In this document: positions 49,701 through 57,060 of the stretch, one piece after another
Layout of the letters: every line of letters begins with the position of its first letter
How positions within the stretch are numbered: the stretch's first letter is position 1
Assembly: GCF_006715285.1 (NCBI RefSeq)
Contig: NZ_VFMX01000001.1
Location: 2,666,001-2,730,000, forward strand
From: Arthrobacter sp. SLBN-83
GTDB lineage: Bacteria > Actinomycetota > Actinomycetes > Actinomycetales > Micrococcaceae
Length of the DNA: 64,000 nt
Direction: 5' to 3'
The notes under the pieces: generated by a model
What the model was told of the DNA's origin: nothing
Databases searched by the model: none
Seen by the model: the letters and a program-made list of their open reading frames with translations, nothing else
Made by a program: the position numbers and the translations under genes

Positions 49701-51094
49701 TGGAACTGGTCTTCGAGCACGCCCGGATGCGTCCCCGCACGTCCCTCGCCGTGGTGACCGCCAGCCTCCGGCACGCGGCCCGGATTGGCGAGTCCATCCG
49801 GCTCCAGCTGTCCAATCAGCCTGGCCTGGCCGGATTCTTCGGGGCCGGCCCAGAGTCCTTCCGGGTGGTTGACCTGGAACGCGCCCAGGGCCTTGTCCGT
49901 GACCACGTCATCTTCTCGCCGGGATTCGGGCGGACCCCACACGGCCGTGCACTCCACAACTTCGGGCCGCTGTCCGCAGAGGGCGGCCGGGAGAAGTTTG
50001 CGCTGGCCATGACCCGGGCACGGCGCTCCCTGCACGTGTTGACCTGCTTCCGGCCGGAAGACCTGGACCACACCCGCCTCACCCACGGTGCGGTGGACCT
50101 GTACACGCTGCTGGACCGGGAAATCTCCGGCAACACCGACCTTGGCACCCCGGCGTCCCGTGCCGCTGCCAGCGAGCAGGCGCTGGGAGCGGACCCCCTG
50201 GTGGCGGACCTGGGGGACAGGCTCCGCGCCCGAGGCGCCAGGGTGTGGCACCAGTACGACGGCGCCATCGACGTTGTTGCCGCTGCCGACCCCCTGAACA
50301 CCATGGGCCAGGACGACCTGGACCTCCCCCGGCCTGTTGCCATCGAGTCCGACGGCACCAAGCAGTACCGGGCCATGAGCGTGCGCGAACGCAGCAGGCT
50401 GCGCCCGGAACTGCTGGAACGCCTGGGCTGGCGCTACATGCCGCTGTGGACCATCGAAGTCTTCACTGACCCCTCCACATGCGCTGACCGCATCGCCGGG
50501 TACCTGGGACTTGAGAACATCGTGCTGCCGGGCAGGAGCACCACCTCTACGGGATTCCTTGACGACGACGTCCACCAGGCGCTCAATGGAATCGATACGG
50601 CACCATCCGCAGCTTCCTACCTGCCGGGCGGGGCGGGCGGAAACCGGGGCAGCGACGGCGGGGACCGCCAGGAAGCCGGGACAATCCAGCACAGCGCCGG
50701 AGGCAACTCGGAAGGGTCCGGCGGCGACCGCTCCGGCGCCGGTTCGGGGCAGCACGGCCAGGGCAGGCGCGCCGGTAACCCGGAAGCGGGGGAGGCCGGC
50801 CCCGTGAGCGACGAAAACCTGAGTAGGGAAGACAGGTCCGGGAAAGCCGGGCCCGAGGAAGATATGCACCACGACCAGAACAAGAAGCAAGAGACCGAAC
50901 CAGGTGCTGGGCCTGCCGTGTCCGGGGACGCTGCAGCATCCGCCCCGGCCGCCCCTGCGGCCCGCGCAGCACAGGGCGGCAGCGAGGAAATCCTTCCGAG
51001 CAAGGCTGCCGAGGACGATGCCCGCAGCTGGGGTGACCGGGAGGATGACCACGACACCTGGCTGAAGGAACAGAAGCCACCGCACTGGGGCTGA
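46766..51094 (+). CDS. large SF1 helicase-like protein with degenerate ATPase motifs and C-terminal PD-(D/E)XK-like nuclease domain
   Basis: 1442 residues from ATG 46766; GTG 46817, with AGAAGG upstream, is an alternative. It resembles the DNA2/NAM7-type helicases of the DUF4011 group. The P-loop reads PPGTGQTQT, with Gln311 (CAG, 47696-47698) replacing the Walker A Lys. Walker B reads VVILDAEATS (836-848) instead of DEAS. Motif III is FGDSRI, lacking the Gln of GDxxQ. Motif VI (ALAMTRARRSLHV) is kept. The C-terminal part (about 1150-1260) looks like a Vsr/MTES_1575-type nuclease: Asp1169 in AIDVV, Glu1194-Ser-Asp in AIESDG, then RERSRLR and ERLGW. The last 180 residues are Gly/Glu/Ala-rich and disordered-looking. 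The frame is intact, so the motif changes are not simple decay. Function unknown. Confidence 0.8.
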   Translation: MPVWSRASRANAEKKAEVSVGQGHPEGSEELRKWLSGLKPVTGADTMLRFTKTPEGSIDLTSAHPSGLAQLMAGRRTRLSTLIRDRQQYVVAARASRNIRSKIFELANDRGIDAGYLSAGTVVWTSAVGGKPQRVSAPVMLTAISLTVRPGEDDFELQLTEQAQINPALVRHLKNIHGIVFDVNAVTRLAYSTARFDPQPVLDRLATLIRPIHGAETQHNLLVSTFADLSGNLDDPWINDTHPIVSALATAAGGELVDVAEPDPSRFPNLDNRHPKDELLLLDADTDQQYVIDAARTGDSLVVSSPPGTGQTQTAINTIGALVDAGKTVLVVGDRRASLNEVSGHLESLGLESILFQLTGNVTAQQLKGQLVRAIVRNEKSLEPQLGNLHNTLTEHRHALMDHVASLHNVRERWGCSPYQAMQSLAELTSIHPAPATTVRLKRSVLDSIRDREELAGRLRRAAELGSFSKAATTSPWHGARLLTRKETEEAQDLVRSVAKSLPILRDRMDAVAEHAEIRLGESFAEWGEQLELLVAVRGSLDKFTPDIFDRPVTDLISATAPSSWRRERGIELTAMQRSRLRRVAKEYVRPGVHIADLHSSLLLVQEQRALWAGYATTQRHPAVPSGLAEMNAMYRSLDKELAQLGEALRHTEDGGSLTGVPYPQLMERLERLVADTDTLKTLPERTLLIESMRENGLGELLADLAEREVPEGSVAAELELAWWQSALEAMISGDDYLAMSDGDALRQLEAEYRLADNAHIASGAARLRWALAERWRTAIAAQPRQAGLLRSLLKDGRVSLPALTAQAPDLIGTLVPVWSVSPYLMTGLLPAEQHFDAVVILDAEATSLQAVLPSIARARQVIAFGDSRIATPRTFTVGVERLAPGESAHHRVESAFTALSAVLPVWQLNVVYRAVDEDLVLQLSKSFYDGGLRRLPEGQSATGLDRSLLVEYLPDGTGLPSADHEGVESVVAEVNRVVELVFEHARMRPRTSLAVVTASLRHAARIGESIRLQLSNQPGLAGFFGAGPESFRVVDLERAQGLVRDHVIFSPGFGRTPHGRALHNFGPLSAEGGREKFALAMTRARRSLHVLTCFRPEDLDHTRLTHGAVDLYTLLDREISGNTDLGTPASRAAASEQALGADPLVADLGDRLRARGARVWHQYDGAIDVVAAADPLNTMGQDDLDLPRPVAIESDGTKQYRAMSVRERSRLRPELLERLGWRYMPLWTIEVFTDPSTCADRIAGYLGLENIVLPGRSTTSTGFLDDDVHQALNGIDTAPSAASYLPGGAGGNRGSDGGDRQEAGTIQHSAGGNSEGSGGDRSGAGSGQHGQGRRAGNPEAGEAGPVSDENLSREDRSGKAGPEEDMHHDQNKKQETEPGAGPAVSGDAAASAPAAPAARAAQGGSEEILPSKAAEDDARSWGDREDDHDTWLKEQKPPHWG

Positions 51095-51115
51095 CCGCAC
51101 TGGGGCGGAGCGCGG

Positions 51116-51166
51116 CGTCCGGGTGGGCCCGGCGTACGGGATTGAATACCCGTCCGGGTGGACCCG
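51116..51166. repeat. short direct repeat between convergent genes
   Basis: CGTCCGGGTGGGCCCG (51116-51131) recurs as CGTCCGGGTGGACCCG (51151-51166), one mismatch. A small ACGGG/CCCGT hairpin lies between them. Possibly a weak terminator for the convergent genes; no clear function. Confidence 0.4.
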
Positions 51167-51216
51167 ATTTAGGGTTCGTCTATCTGGCGTTCCGACTCGG
51201 CCCGGGGCGGCTGACG

Positions 51217-51942
51217 TCACGGCGGGCCGACCAGGACGAAGAACAGCCGGCCTTGGGTTGAGGCTCCGGCCAAGCGGGACGATTGTTCCGCGTTTGCCGC
51301 CACCACGATCAGCCCATCGGTCTCGGTGGTGCCCAGCCATTGCCCGCTCTGGCCACCGTTGTTCGAAGTCCAGAGGACGGGGACGGCAGATGCCAGGACC
51401 TGGGAGGGGCCCTGCTGGTCAAACCCATTGGCCGATGTCAGCACCACGTTGACCAGCTGGCCGGGGGAGACCAGCTGGATGGATGCGGCGTCCGCCATGC
51501 GGAGGGGAACTGCCGCTGAACCGGGCGGCGTGCCTGCCAGCAGCCCTGGGCCGAGCAGTTGAGCGTCCGTGAGGAGTTGGCCCTTGCGCAGCGGTGCGGC
51601 CAGTTGCTTGCCCGCTGCGGCGGCGTCATCCTGCAAAAATCCGTCAGCCACCATTCCCGGCGGTACCTGGAGGTGTGCCAGATCGGCGGCCGTCACGGCG
51701 GTCCCCGCGGGGAGATCCCGGGCTGCGGCCAAAGCCGTAACAGTGGCGAGCGGGGGAGGAGTGAGCTGCTGCACCGCAAGGGCTGCAGCGGCGCATAACA
51801 ACAACGCTGCCACGAGCCTGCGGTTGCGGTTCAGCCATCCGGCTAGCCGTGCCTTCGTGGAGCGGTCTTTACCGCGGCGTGAAGCGTTTCGGGGGCTGGC
51901 GGGAGGCCGGTAGCGGTCGCGGCGGCTGGGAAGTCTGGACAT
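51217..51942 (-). CDS. SAF domain-containing protein (CpaB/RcpC-like)
   Basis: 241 residues: a very basic N terminus (RRDRYRPPASPRNASRRGKDR), one transmembrane helix around residues 43-62, then a SAF domain (ARDLPAGTAVTAADLAHLQVP) and a CpaB/RcpC-like C-terminal part. CpaB proteins belong to Flp/Tad pilus export machines, but no tad genes are in this window, so this may be a stand-alone actinobacterial version. It is downstream of FmdB and 5-FTHF cyclo-ligase genes on the same strand. Confidence 0.82.
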   Translation of the reverse strand: MSRLPSRRDRYRPPASPRNASRRGKDRSTKARLAGWLNRNRRLVAALLLCAAAALAVQQLTPPPLATVTALAAARDLPAGTAVTAADLAHLQVPPGMVADGFLQDDAAAAGKQLAAPLRKGQLLTDAQLLGPGLLAGTPPGSAAVPLRMADAASIQLVSPGQLVNVVLTSANGFDQQGPSQVLASAVPVLWTSNNGGQSGQWLGTTETDGLIVVAANAEQSSRLAGASTQGRLFFVLVGPP

Positions 51943-52058
51943 GCGCCCACGCTAGTTGCGGTAAACGCGGCGGGGCAGCCGGAACGAACGCTATGTGGAC
52001 AAAAGGCGGCCGGCGCTGGAACGCGCCGCCCGGCGTCGTACTTAAGACTTCTGCCTGC

Positions 52059-52331
52059 CTAGCTGGCTGCTGCAGCCGGCGCCGAAGCGGCGGGGGCAGC
52101 AGCGGGCGCAGCGGGGGTCGCGGCAGGCGCGGGGGAAACCGAGCTGCCCTTGGAATCCCGCGAGTCGGTGCGGTAGAAACCGGAGCCCTTGAAGACGACA
52201 CCCACGCTGTTGAACTTCTTGCGCAACGTACCCTGGCACTCAGGGCAGGACGTCAGGCTGCTGTCCGAGAACGACTGGACAATGTCGAAGGCGTGGCCGC
52301 AATCCTTGCAGGCGTAAGCATATGTTGGCAC
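52059..52331 (-). CDS. FmdB family zinc ribbon protein
   Basis: 90 residues. The N-terminal zinc ribbon has two CxxC pairs (ACKDCGHAF and SCPECQG) that bind one zinc. The C-terminal third is an Ala/Pro-rich low-complexity tail. The GTG start has an AGGAGG ribosome site. Function is unclear; the family is named from a formamidase-operon regulator. Part of a minus-strand row with the 5-FTHF cyclo-ligase upstream and the SAF protein downstream. Confidence 0.9.
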   Translation of the reverse strand: MPTYAYACKDCGHAFDIVQSFSDSSLTSCPECQGTLRKKFNSVGVVFKGSGFYRTDSRDSKGSSVSPAPAATPAAPAAAPAASAPAAAAS

Positions 52332-52442
52332 TGGTGCTCCTCCTCTTGGGCAAACGAGAGGTCCCGTGCTGCCACCTGGTAAACCATTAGCAGTCGCAGG
52401 GCCTGAGTGCTAATTCTATCACTGCCCCCGGTTGGCCCGGGG

Positions 52443-53063
52443 TCAGGCGCCGCCATTGAGCGGCTGGTACCCGGACGGCGCAAGGACCGCCGGCACCGGC
52501 CGGTCGAACTCCTCCGCAGGAATCCGCCCCGCAGGCAGCAATTCATCGTCGTAGATAACAGCGGCCAGCGGAATTTCCTTCCCGGCCGTGGCAAGATGCC
52601 CCAGGAACTTGTCGTAGTACCCGCCGCCCTGGCCGATCCTGTTGCCGGCACGGTCCACCGCGGTGGCCGGGATGAAAAGGACTGCCGCTTCGCCTGCCGT
52701 TTCAGGCCCGTGCCGGGGTCCGGCGGGCTCAAGGATTGGCGCATACCTACTGCGTTCAAAGCCTGTTTCGGGCGTCCAAAACACCCAGCTCAACTCCCTG
52801 CCGGGTTCGCACACCGGAAGCAGCACCTTGTGCCCGCTGCTGTGCAGGGCACTAATGAGCGGCAGGGTGGGCGGTTCCTGGCCCACCCCCAGGTACACGC
52901 ACGCAATGCCGGGCTGGCCGCCGGTAACTGTCCCGGCCCAGGCATCGCCGTGCACAGCCAGGGCGCTGCCCGCCGCTTCCAGTTGCGCCGGGGTCAGCCC
53001 GGCGCGCCGGCGCCGGTGGGCGGCCCGGATATCGTCCTTGACCGCGTTCGTCTCCTGCAGCAT
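52443..53063 (-). CDS. 5-formyltetrahydrofolate cyclo-ligase
   Basis: ATP-dependent conversion of 5-formyl-THF to 5,10-methenyl-THF, rescuing a dead-end folate. The signature is NRIGQGGGYYDKFL; an N-terminal KDDIRAAHRRRRAGLT precedes the ATP-binding part. The ATG at 53063 is chosen over one 30 nt upstream because GGAAGGA lies just before it; 206 residues. Divergent from galU with about 100 bp between. Functionally connected with fhs (7.5-9.2 kb). Confidence 0.92.
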   Translation of the reverse strand: MLQETNAVKDDIRAAHRRRRAGLTPAQLEAAGSALAVHGDAWAGTVTGGQPGIACVYLGVGQEPPTLPLISALHSSGHKVLLPVCEPGRELSWVFWTPETGFERSRYAPILEPAGPRHGPETAGEAAVLFIPATAVDRAGNRIGQGGGYYDKFLGHLATAGKEIPLAAVIYDDELLPAGRIPAEEFDRPVPAVLAPSGYQPLNGGA

Positions 53064-53154
53064 GGTGTCCTTCCTGCGTTGCCGGTACTCCACGGCTTCT
53101 GGCCGGATGCCAGCCTGCCGCGCCGATGGTTACTGAAATGCTTGACGCTGACGT

Positions 53155-53160
53155 TAGATT
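53155..53160 (+). promoter_or_regulatory. -10 hexamer TAGATT for galU
   Basis: TAGATT, 6 nt, GTG at 53167; no ribosome site. Confidence 0.55.
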
Positions 53161-53166
53161 AGTCCG

Positions 53167-54072
53167 GTGAACACCAGTAACCCCAGAGTCCGCAAAGCTG
53201 TCATTCCCGCCGCGGGCCTTGGCACCAGGTTCCTGCCCGCCACCAAGGCGATGCCTAAGGAAATGCTTCCCGTCGTGGATAAGCCTGCCATCCAGTATGT
53301 GGTGGAGGAAGCCGTCCATGTAGGCCTCAACGACGTTCTGATGATTACCGGCCGCAACAAACGCGCCCTGGAAGACCACTTCGACAGGGTGCCCTCCCTT
53401 GAATCGACGCTGGAGGACAAGGGAGACACAGAAAAGCTTGCATCCATCCAGGCGGCCAGCCAACTGGGCGACATCCACTACGTCCGGCAGGGCGACCCCC
53501 ACGGGCTTGGTCATGCGGTACTCCGGGCAAAGCAGCACGTGGGCAATGAAGCCTTCGCCGTCCTTCTGGGGGATGACCTGATAGATGCCCGCGACGAACT
53601 GCTCAGCACCATGATCGAGGTTCAGGCGAAGACGGGAGGGTCCGTCGTCGCCCTTATAGAGGTGGAACCCTCGCAGATCAGTGCCTACGGCTGCGCCGAC
53701 ATTCAAGAGATTGACGGCGAAGACTATGTCCGCGTCAACCGGCTGGTGGAGAAGCCCACACCGGAGGAAGCCCCGTCCAACCTTGCGCTGATCGGGCGCT
53801 ACGTCCTGCACCCGGCAGTGTTCGAAGTCCTCGAGCACACCAAACCGGGACGGGGCGGTGAAATCCAGCTGACGGATGCCCTCCAGGAACTCGCTTCAGG
53901 TGATGCCGAGGGGCACGGCGTCTACGGAGTGGTATTCCGCGGCCGCCGCTACGACACCGGAGACAAACTGAGCTACCTCAAGGCCTGCGTCCAGCTGGCC
54001 GTCGACAGCGAAGACCTGGGTCCGGGCCTGCGGGAATGGCTGCCCGGCTTCGCCGCCGGCCTTTCCCGGTAA
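53167..54072 (+). CDS. galU: UTP--glucose-1-phosphate uridylyltransferase
   Basis: Makes UDP-glucose for cell-envelope polysaccharides and glycolipids. 301 residues, starting KAVIPAAGLGTRFLPATKAMPKEMLPVVDKP, the GalU nucleotide loop (given here only by its key residues GLGTR and KEMLP); later QGDPHGLGHAVL, LLGDD and the VEKP motif. GTG start with leaderless spacing. It is 4 bp from an acetyltransferase gene, probably forming one transcript. In many actinobacteria a moeA/glp gene lies between these two; it is absent here. Confidence 0.95.
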   Translation: MNTSNPRVRKAVIPAAGLGTRFLPATKAMPKEMLPVVDKPAIQYVVEEAVHVGLNDVLMITGRNKRALEDHFDRVPSLESTLEDKGDTEKLASIQAASQLGDIHYVRQGDPHGLGHAVLRAKQHVGNEAFAVLLGDDLIDARDELLSTMIEVQAKTGGSVVALIEVEPSQISAYGCADIQEIDGEDYVRVNRLVEKPTPEEAPSNLALIGRYVLHPAVFEVLEHTKPGRGGEIQLTDALQELASGDAEGHGVYGVVFRGRRYDTGDKLSYLKACVQLAVDSEDLGPGLREWLPGFAAGLSR

Positions 54073-54076
54073 CCCC

Positions 54077-54697
54077 ATGCGCACAGGTCCCATTTGGCCG
54101 GTCACCCTTGAATGCGGCGACCTGGTCCTGCGGCCCATCCGGTACCGCGACAAGAAAGAGTGGACCGAGGTACGGTCCCGCAACAGCGAGTGGCTGGCGC
54201 CGTGGGAGGCGTCCAACCCGGACCCGGCAGGTGGCCTCCCGGACTACCGGCACATGGTCCGCTCTCTCAATATCCAGGCTGCCCAGGCCACTGCACTGCC
54301 TTTCCTCATCACCGAATGGCAGCCGGGACTTCGGAACCCCGCCATCGTGGGACAGCTGACAGTGTCCTCCATCGTCTGGGGTTCGGCCATGATGGCCACC
54401 CTGGGTTACTGGGTGGACCGGGACAGGGCAGGACGGGGGATAGCGCCCACCTCCGTGGCGCTGGTCACCGACCACTGCTTCAGGGCACTCGGCCTGCACC
54501 GGATGGAAATCAATATCCGGCCCGAGAACGGACCAAGCCTGCGCGTGGTGGAGAAACTGGGGTTCCGGGACGAGGGGTACCGTCCCCGTTTCCTGCACAT
54601 CAACGGCAAGTGGGCAGACCACCGCTCTTTCGCCCTCACCGCGGAAGAAGTACCGGAAGGCCTGCTGGGTCCCTGGCTGGCGTCGCGCCGGTCATAA
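54077..54697 (+). CDS. GNAT family N-acetyltransferase (RimJ-like)
   Basis: 206 residues with the GNAT fold of the RimJ/RimL type: LVLRPIRYRDKKEW at the start, the acetyl-CoA loop WVDRDRAGRGIAPTSVALV and NIRPENGPSLRVVEKLGF. It begins 4 bp after galU with no ribosome site of its own, so translation is presumably coupled. By position it corresponds to the rimJ neighbour of galU in other actinobacteria; its substrate (S5 or another protein N terminus) is not shown here. Confidence 0.87.
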   Translation: MRTGPIWPVTLECGDLVLRPIRYRDKKEWTEVRSRNSEWLAPWEASNPDPAGGLPDYRHMVRSLNIQAAQATALPFLITEWQPGLRNPAIVGQLTVSSIVWGSAMMATLGYWVDRDRAGRGIAPTSVALVTDHCFRALGLHRMEINIRPENGPSLRVVEKLGFRDEGYRPRFLHINGKWADHRSFALTAEEVPEGLLGPWLASRRS

Positions 54698-54765
54698 ACT
54701 TAGTGGTTTGCCCACAGGGGCACGACACACCCTTGGTAATGCGGCCTGAGCAGGCATGATGCTCA

Positions 54766-54771
54766 TACGGT
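54766..54771 (+). promoter_or_regulatory. -10 hexamer TACGGT before the GlpR-like gene
   Basis: TACGGT, 7 nt, GTG at 54779. This favours the GTG over a TTG 6 nt upstream as the start. Confidence 0.45.
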
Positions 54772-54778
54772 TTTGAGT

Positions 54779-55723
54779 GTGGACTTCCCCCTTAGCAGCT
54801 CAGTAATCCTTGTGGTTGCCGTCGCGCTCTGGATTGTATGGGTTGCCCCTTACGTCCTCCGGAACCGCCGGCACCAATTCCAGCCCGTCGGCGACTTCCT
54901 GGCAGACGCCCCCGCCGATGAAAGGCCGGACCCGCACCCCGGCCTGGTCCTGAACGTCGCCGCCCAGCAGGAGAAAGCCATGGAACCCAGGAAGAGTGCC
55001 GCACCCGCTGCAGGCACTGCAAGCACCCCACCCCCGGCCAGGTTCCGCGTCCGCTACGGCCGCACTGCCCTGGCCCTTGTGGGACTGCTGTCCCTGGTCA
55101 CTGCCTTCACCTCGGGCGTGCTGCTTCCGTTCGGCGTCGGTTCGCCGGCCCTTCCCCTCACCTGCACCCTGTTGACGGTCGCGTCGGTGGCACTGCTGCG
55201 CTGGCTCGCTGTCCGCGACCGCAAGGCGAAGGTGAACGCCGCCTTCCGCGCTGCCATGAGCGCCCCGGCACGCCGCCCGGAAGACGCCGTCGTCATACCT
55301 GCCAAGCCCGAGGCTGATCCCGTGCTGCCGGAAAGCACGCTCTTCGACGCCGAAGCAGGCCAGGCGAAGGTCAAGCCGCTGACGGCCGTGGAGCTGCGTG
55401 AAGCGGCCCTCGCCGTCGCTGTGGCTGCAGGTGACACCAGCGCAGCGGCTCCATCCGTCATTCCTGTGGGCACTCCCTGGGAGCCGGTGGAGGTTCCCAA
55501 GCCTGTATACGTGGAGGCAGCCAAGGCTGAGCGCCCCGAGCCGGAGCCGCTGGAACTTCCGGAGGCGCCCAAAGCAGTCGGTAAGCCGTCCCTGAAGAAG
55601 GGTGCTGCCGGGGCATCGGCAGCAGAAGCCGGCGAAGCGGAACAGTTGAGCGCCCAGCAGTTGTCCAAGGCACAGAGCGCGCTGAGCAACCTCGACGACG
55701 TCCTCCAGCGCCGCCGCGCGTAA
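54779..55723 (+). CDS. membrane protein resembling gephyrin-like molybdotransferase receptor GlpR
   Basis: 314 residues. An N-terminal transmembrane helix (SSVILVVAVALWIVWVAPYVL) is followed by RNRRHQF, a cytoplasmic stretch, two more hydrophobic segments around residues 95-140, and a long charged tail rich in Ala, Pro and Glu (EPEPLELPEAPKAVG). Gene order galU-acetyltransferase-this gene matches the actinobacterial locus whose membrane protein is the receptor (GlpR) of the gephyrin-like divisome protein Glp. The assignment relies on layout and N-terminal topology as I recall them, so it is moderate. The partner glp/moeA gene is not next to it. Confidence 0.6.
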   Translation: MDFPLSSSVILVVAVALWIVWVAPYVLRNRRHQFQPVGDFLADAPADERPDPHPGLVLNVAAQQEKAMEPRKSAAPAAGTASTPPPARFRVRYGRTALALVGLLSLVTAFTSGVLLPFGVGSPALPLTCTLLTVASVALLRWLAVRDRKAKVNAAFRAAMSAPARRPEDAVVIPAKPEADPVLPESTLFDAEAGQAKVKPLTAVELREAALAVAVAAGDTSAAAPSVIPVGTPWEPVEVPKPVYVEAAKAERPEPEPLELPEAPKAVGKPSLKKGAAGASAAEAGEAEQLSAQQLSKAQSALSNLDDVLQRRRA

Positions 55724-55729
55724 GGCCAC

Positions 55730-55744
55730 GCGGGGGAGCCCCGC
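55730..55744 (+). terminator. short hairpin after the GlpR-like gene
   Basis: GCGGGG-GAG-CCCCGC, 6 nt behind the stop; no T run. Weak terminator at best. Confidence 0.3.
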
Positions 55745-55770
55745 ATTCCAGGCAGGTGTCCGCACGTCAA

Positions 55771-55800
55771 TTGGCATTAGGGATGGAAAATTTGTAGCCT
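55771..55800 (+). promoter_or_regulatory. promoter of the tRNA-Ala gene
   Basis: TTGGCA (55771-55776) and TAGCCT (55795-55800), 18 bp apart; transcription would start about 48 nt before the mature tRNA. Confidence 0.6.
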
Positions 55801-55854
55801 AGGGACACCGGTTTTGCACCAGCCTGGAACACCTTGCAGGCGGCAGCCAGTTCC

Positions 55855-55927
55855 GGGGCTATAGCTCAGTTGGTAGAGCGCTTCGTTCGCATCGAAGAGG
55901 TCAGGAGTTCGAATCTCCTTAGCTCCA
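55855..55927 (+). tRNA. tRNA-Ala (anticodon CGC)
   Basis: 73 nt forming a full cloverleaf. Acceptor GGGGCTA pairs with TAGCTCC including the G3-U70 wobble that identifies alanine tRNAs. The anticodon stem CTTCG/CGAAG encloses loop TTCGCAT, anticodon CGC, reading GCG. The T arm has GTTCGAATC. The 3' CCA is not encoded. GCG is a frequent alanine codon in this GC-rich DNA, so a dedicated tRNA is expected. Confidence 0.97.
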
Positions 55928-55931
55928 CATC

Positions 55932-55960
55932 AAAGCCCGCTGGAAACAGCGGGCTTTTTT
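55932..55960 (+). terminator. intrinsic terminator after tRNA-Ala
   Basis: An 11-bp stem (55932-55942 with 55947-55957), GAAA loop and a six-T tail, starting 4 nt after the tRNA. Confidence 0.93.
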
Positions 55961-56039
55961 CATTACCCCCTTGCCCGATGCTCCCAAGCCGGTCCGCGAA
56001 ACGCTGGGCAATGCCCGTCCCATTCCTACAGCTCAGGCC

Positions 56040-56045
56040 TAGAGT
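56040..56045 (+). promoter_or_regulatory. -10 hexamer TAGAGT for the 50-residue membrane protein
   Basis: TAGAGT, 6 nt, ATG at 56052. Confidence 0.5.
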
Positions 56046-56051
56046 GGGCCC

Positions 56052-56204
56052 ATGGGAATCATCATCGGCCTTCTGGTCATCTGGCTCATCCTGTCCATCA
56101 TCGGCTTCGTCGTGAAGGGCCTGATCTGGCTCGCCATCATCGGCCTGGTCCTCTTCGTTGCCACCGGCGTCTGGGGTTGGCTGAAACGCAGGACCAACGC
56201 CTGA
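56052..56204 (+). CDS. very small hydrophobic membrane protein (50 residues)
   Basis: MGIIIGLLVIWLILSIIG, then FVVKGLIWLAIIGLVL and FVATGVWGWLKRRTNA: 50 residues, nearly all hydrophobic, with a single Lys in the middle and a basic C terminus (KRRTNA). Probably one long or two short transmembrane helices with the tail in the cytoplasm. Supported by the TAGAGT-N6-ATG architecture shared with recognised genes and by the codon pattern with G/C at third positions. No family recognised; small proteins of this kind may tune transporters or stress responses, but nothing here indicates which. Confidence 0.65.
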   Translation: MGIIIGLLVIWLILSIIGFVVKGLIWLAIIGLVLFVATGVWGWLKRRTNA

Positions 56205-56304
56205 CAATCACCGCCTGCCGGACCGTTATTGGGGCCGGTAGGCGGCGGTCATCAACCGCCCAAGGACTCTGGTCTTTTCGTACCGGCGGCGCCACGCTGA
56301 CTCC

Positions 56305-57060
56305 ATGAGCCTTGCAGCGAAGCCGGGCGGCCTGACGCCGCTGGTTCCTCCGATCCGGTGTAACCCTGCCGCCAACCACGCCCTGCACCCGGACCATCCG
56401 TGGATTCGCGTCATCCGGGCCCTGACAGGCCTGATCGTTCTCACCGCAGTGGTCCAGAAGACCGTGGATGCCACCCTGCCCGGCAACGATGTGGACATCC
56501 CTCAGCTCTATTCGGAATTCACCGTGCAGGGGAACCTCGTTTTTGGTCTTGTCCTGATCATTTCCGGCGTACGGCGGCGGGGCGTGTTGCCGCCTTGGTG
56601 GGACCACTTCTTCGGGGGACTGGTCCTGTATTTGGTCATGACCGGGATCATCTACGTGGTGCTCGTGGCTCCGCCGGGAGAACCCTGGTGGACCCTGGAC
56701 CTGTATTGGCCACAGCTTGTCCACCACCGCCTGGCCCCGCTGGTGGCCGCCCTTGACTGGGTCTTGGTGACCCGTACGGTCCGCGGCCCCTGGTGGCGGC
56801 CCGTTGCGTGGCTGGGCTACCCCGTAGTGTTTCTGGCCTTCTCGTGGATCCGGGGCGGGCTGGACGGATGGTACGTCTATGACTTCCTTGATCCCACCCT
56901 CGACGGCGGCTGGCCCAAGGTGCTGGTGGCCACCGGACAGGTCCTGGCCGCCTTCCTGGCGGTATCGGTCCTGGTGCATGCCGCGGGCAATGCGCGTGCG
57001 GCGCTGGCAGCCGGAAAGACTGCGGGGTCCAGGATCCCTAGATCCAGCCCTTCTTTTTGA
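56305..57060 (+). CDS. Pr6Pr family membrane protein
   Basis: 251 residues with about six transmembrane helices (WIRVIRALTGLIVLTAVVQ, FTVQGNLVFGLVLIISG, FFGGLVLYLVMTGIIYVVLV, and others) and the signature FSEFTVQGN-type segment EFTVQGNLVFG with the HHRLAPLVAALDWVL block of the FAR-17a/AIG1-like Pr6Pr group. Biological role unknown; eukaryotic relatives hydrolyse fatty-acid esters, with Thr and His in equivalent blocks. Its last 23 bp overlap the convergent corA gene. Confidence 0.8.
   Translation: MSLAAKPGGLTPLVPPIRCNPAANHALHPDHPWIRVIRALTGLIVLTAVVQKTVDATLPGNDVDIPQLYSEFTVQGNLVFGLVLIISGVRRRGVLPPWWDHFFGGLVLYLVMTGIIYVVLVAPPGEPWWTLDLYWPQLVHHRLAPLVAALDWVLVTRTVRGPWWRPVAWLGYPVVFLAFSWIRGGLDGWYVYDFLDPTLDGGWPKVLVATGQVLAAFLAVSVLVHAAGNARAALAAGKTAGSRIPRSSPSF

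Noticed and set aside
51116..51166. Direct repeat as an attachment site
   Set aside because: Copies are only 35 bp apart between two convergent ordinary genes, with no integrase and nothing between them.
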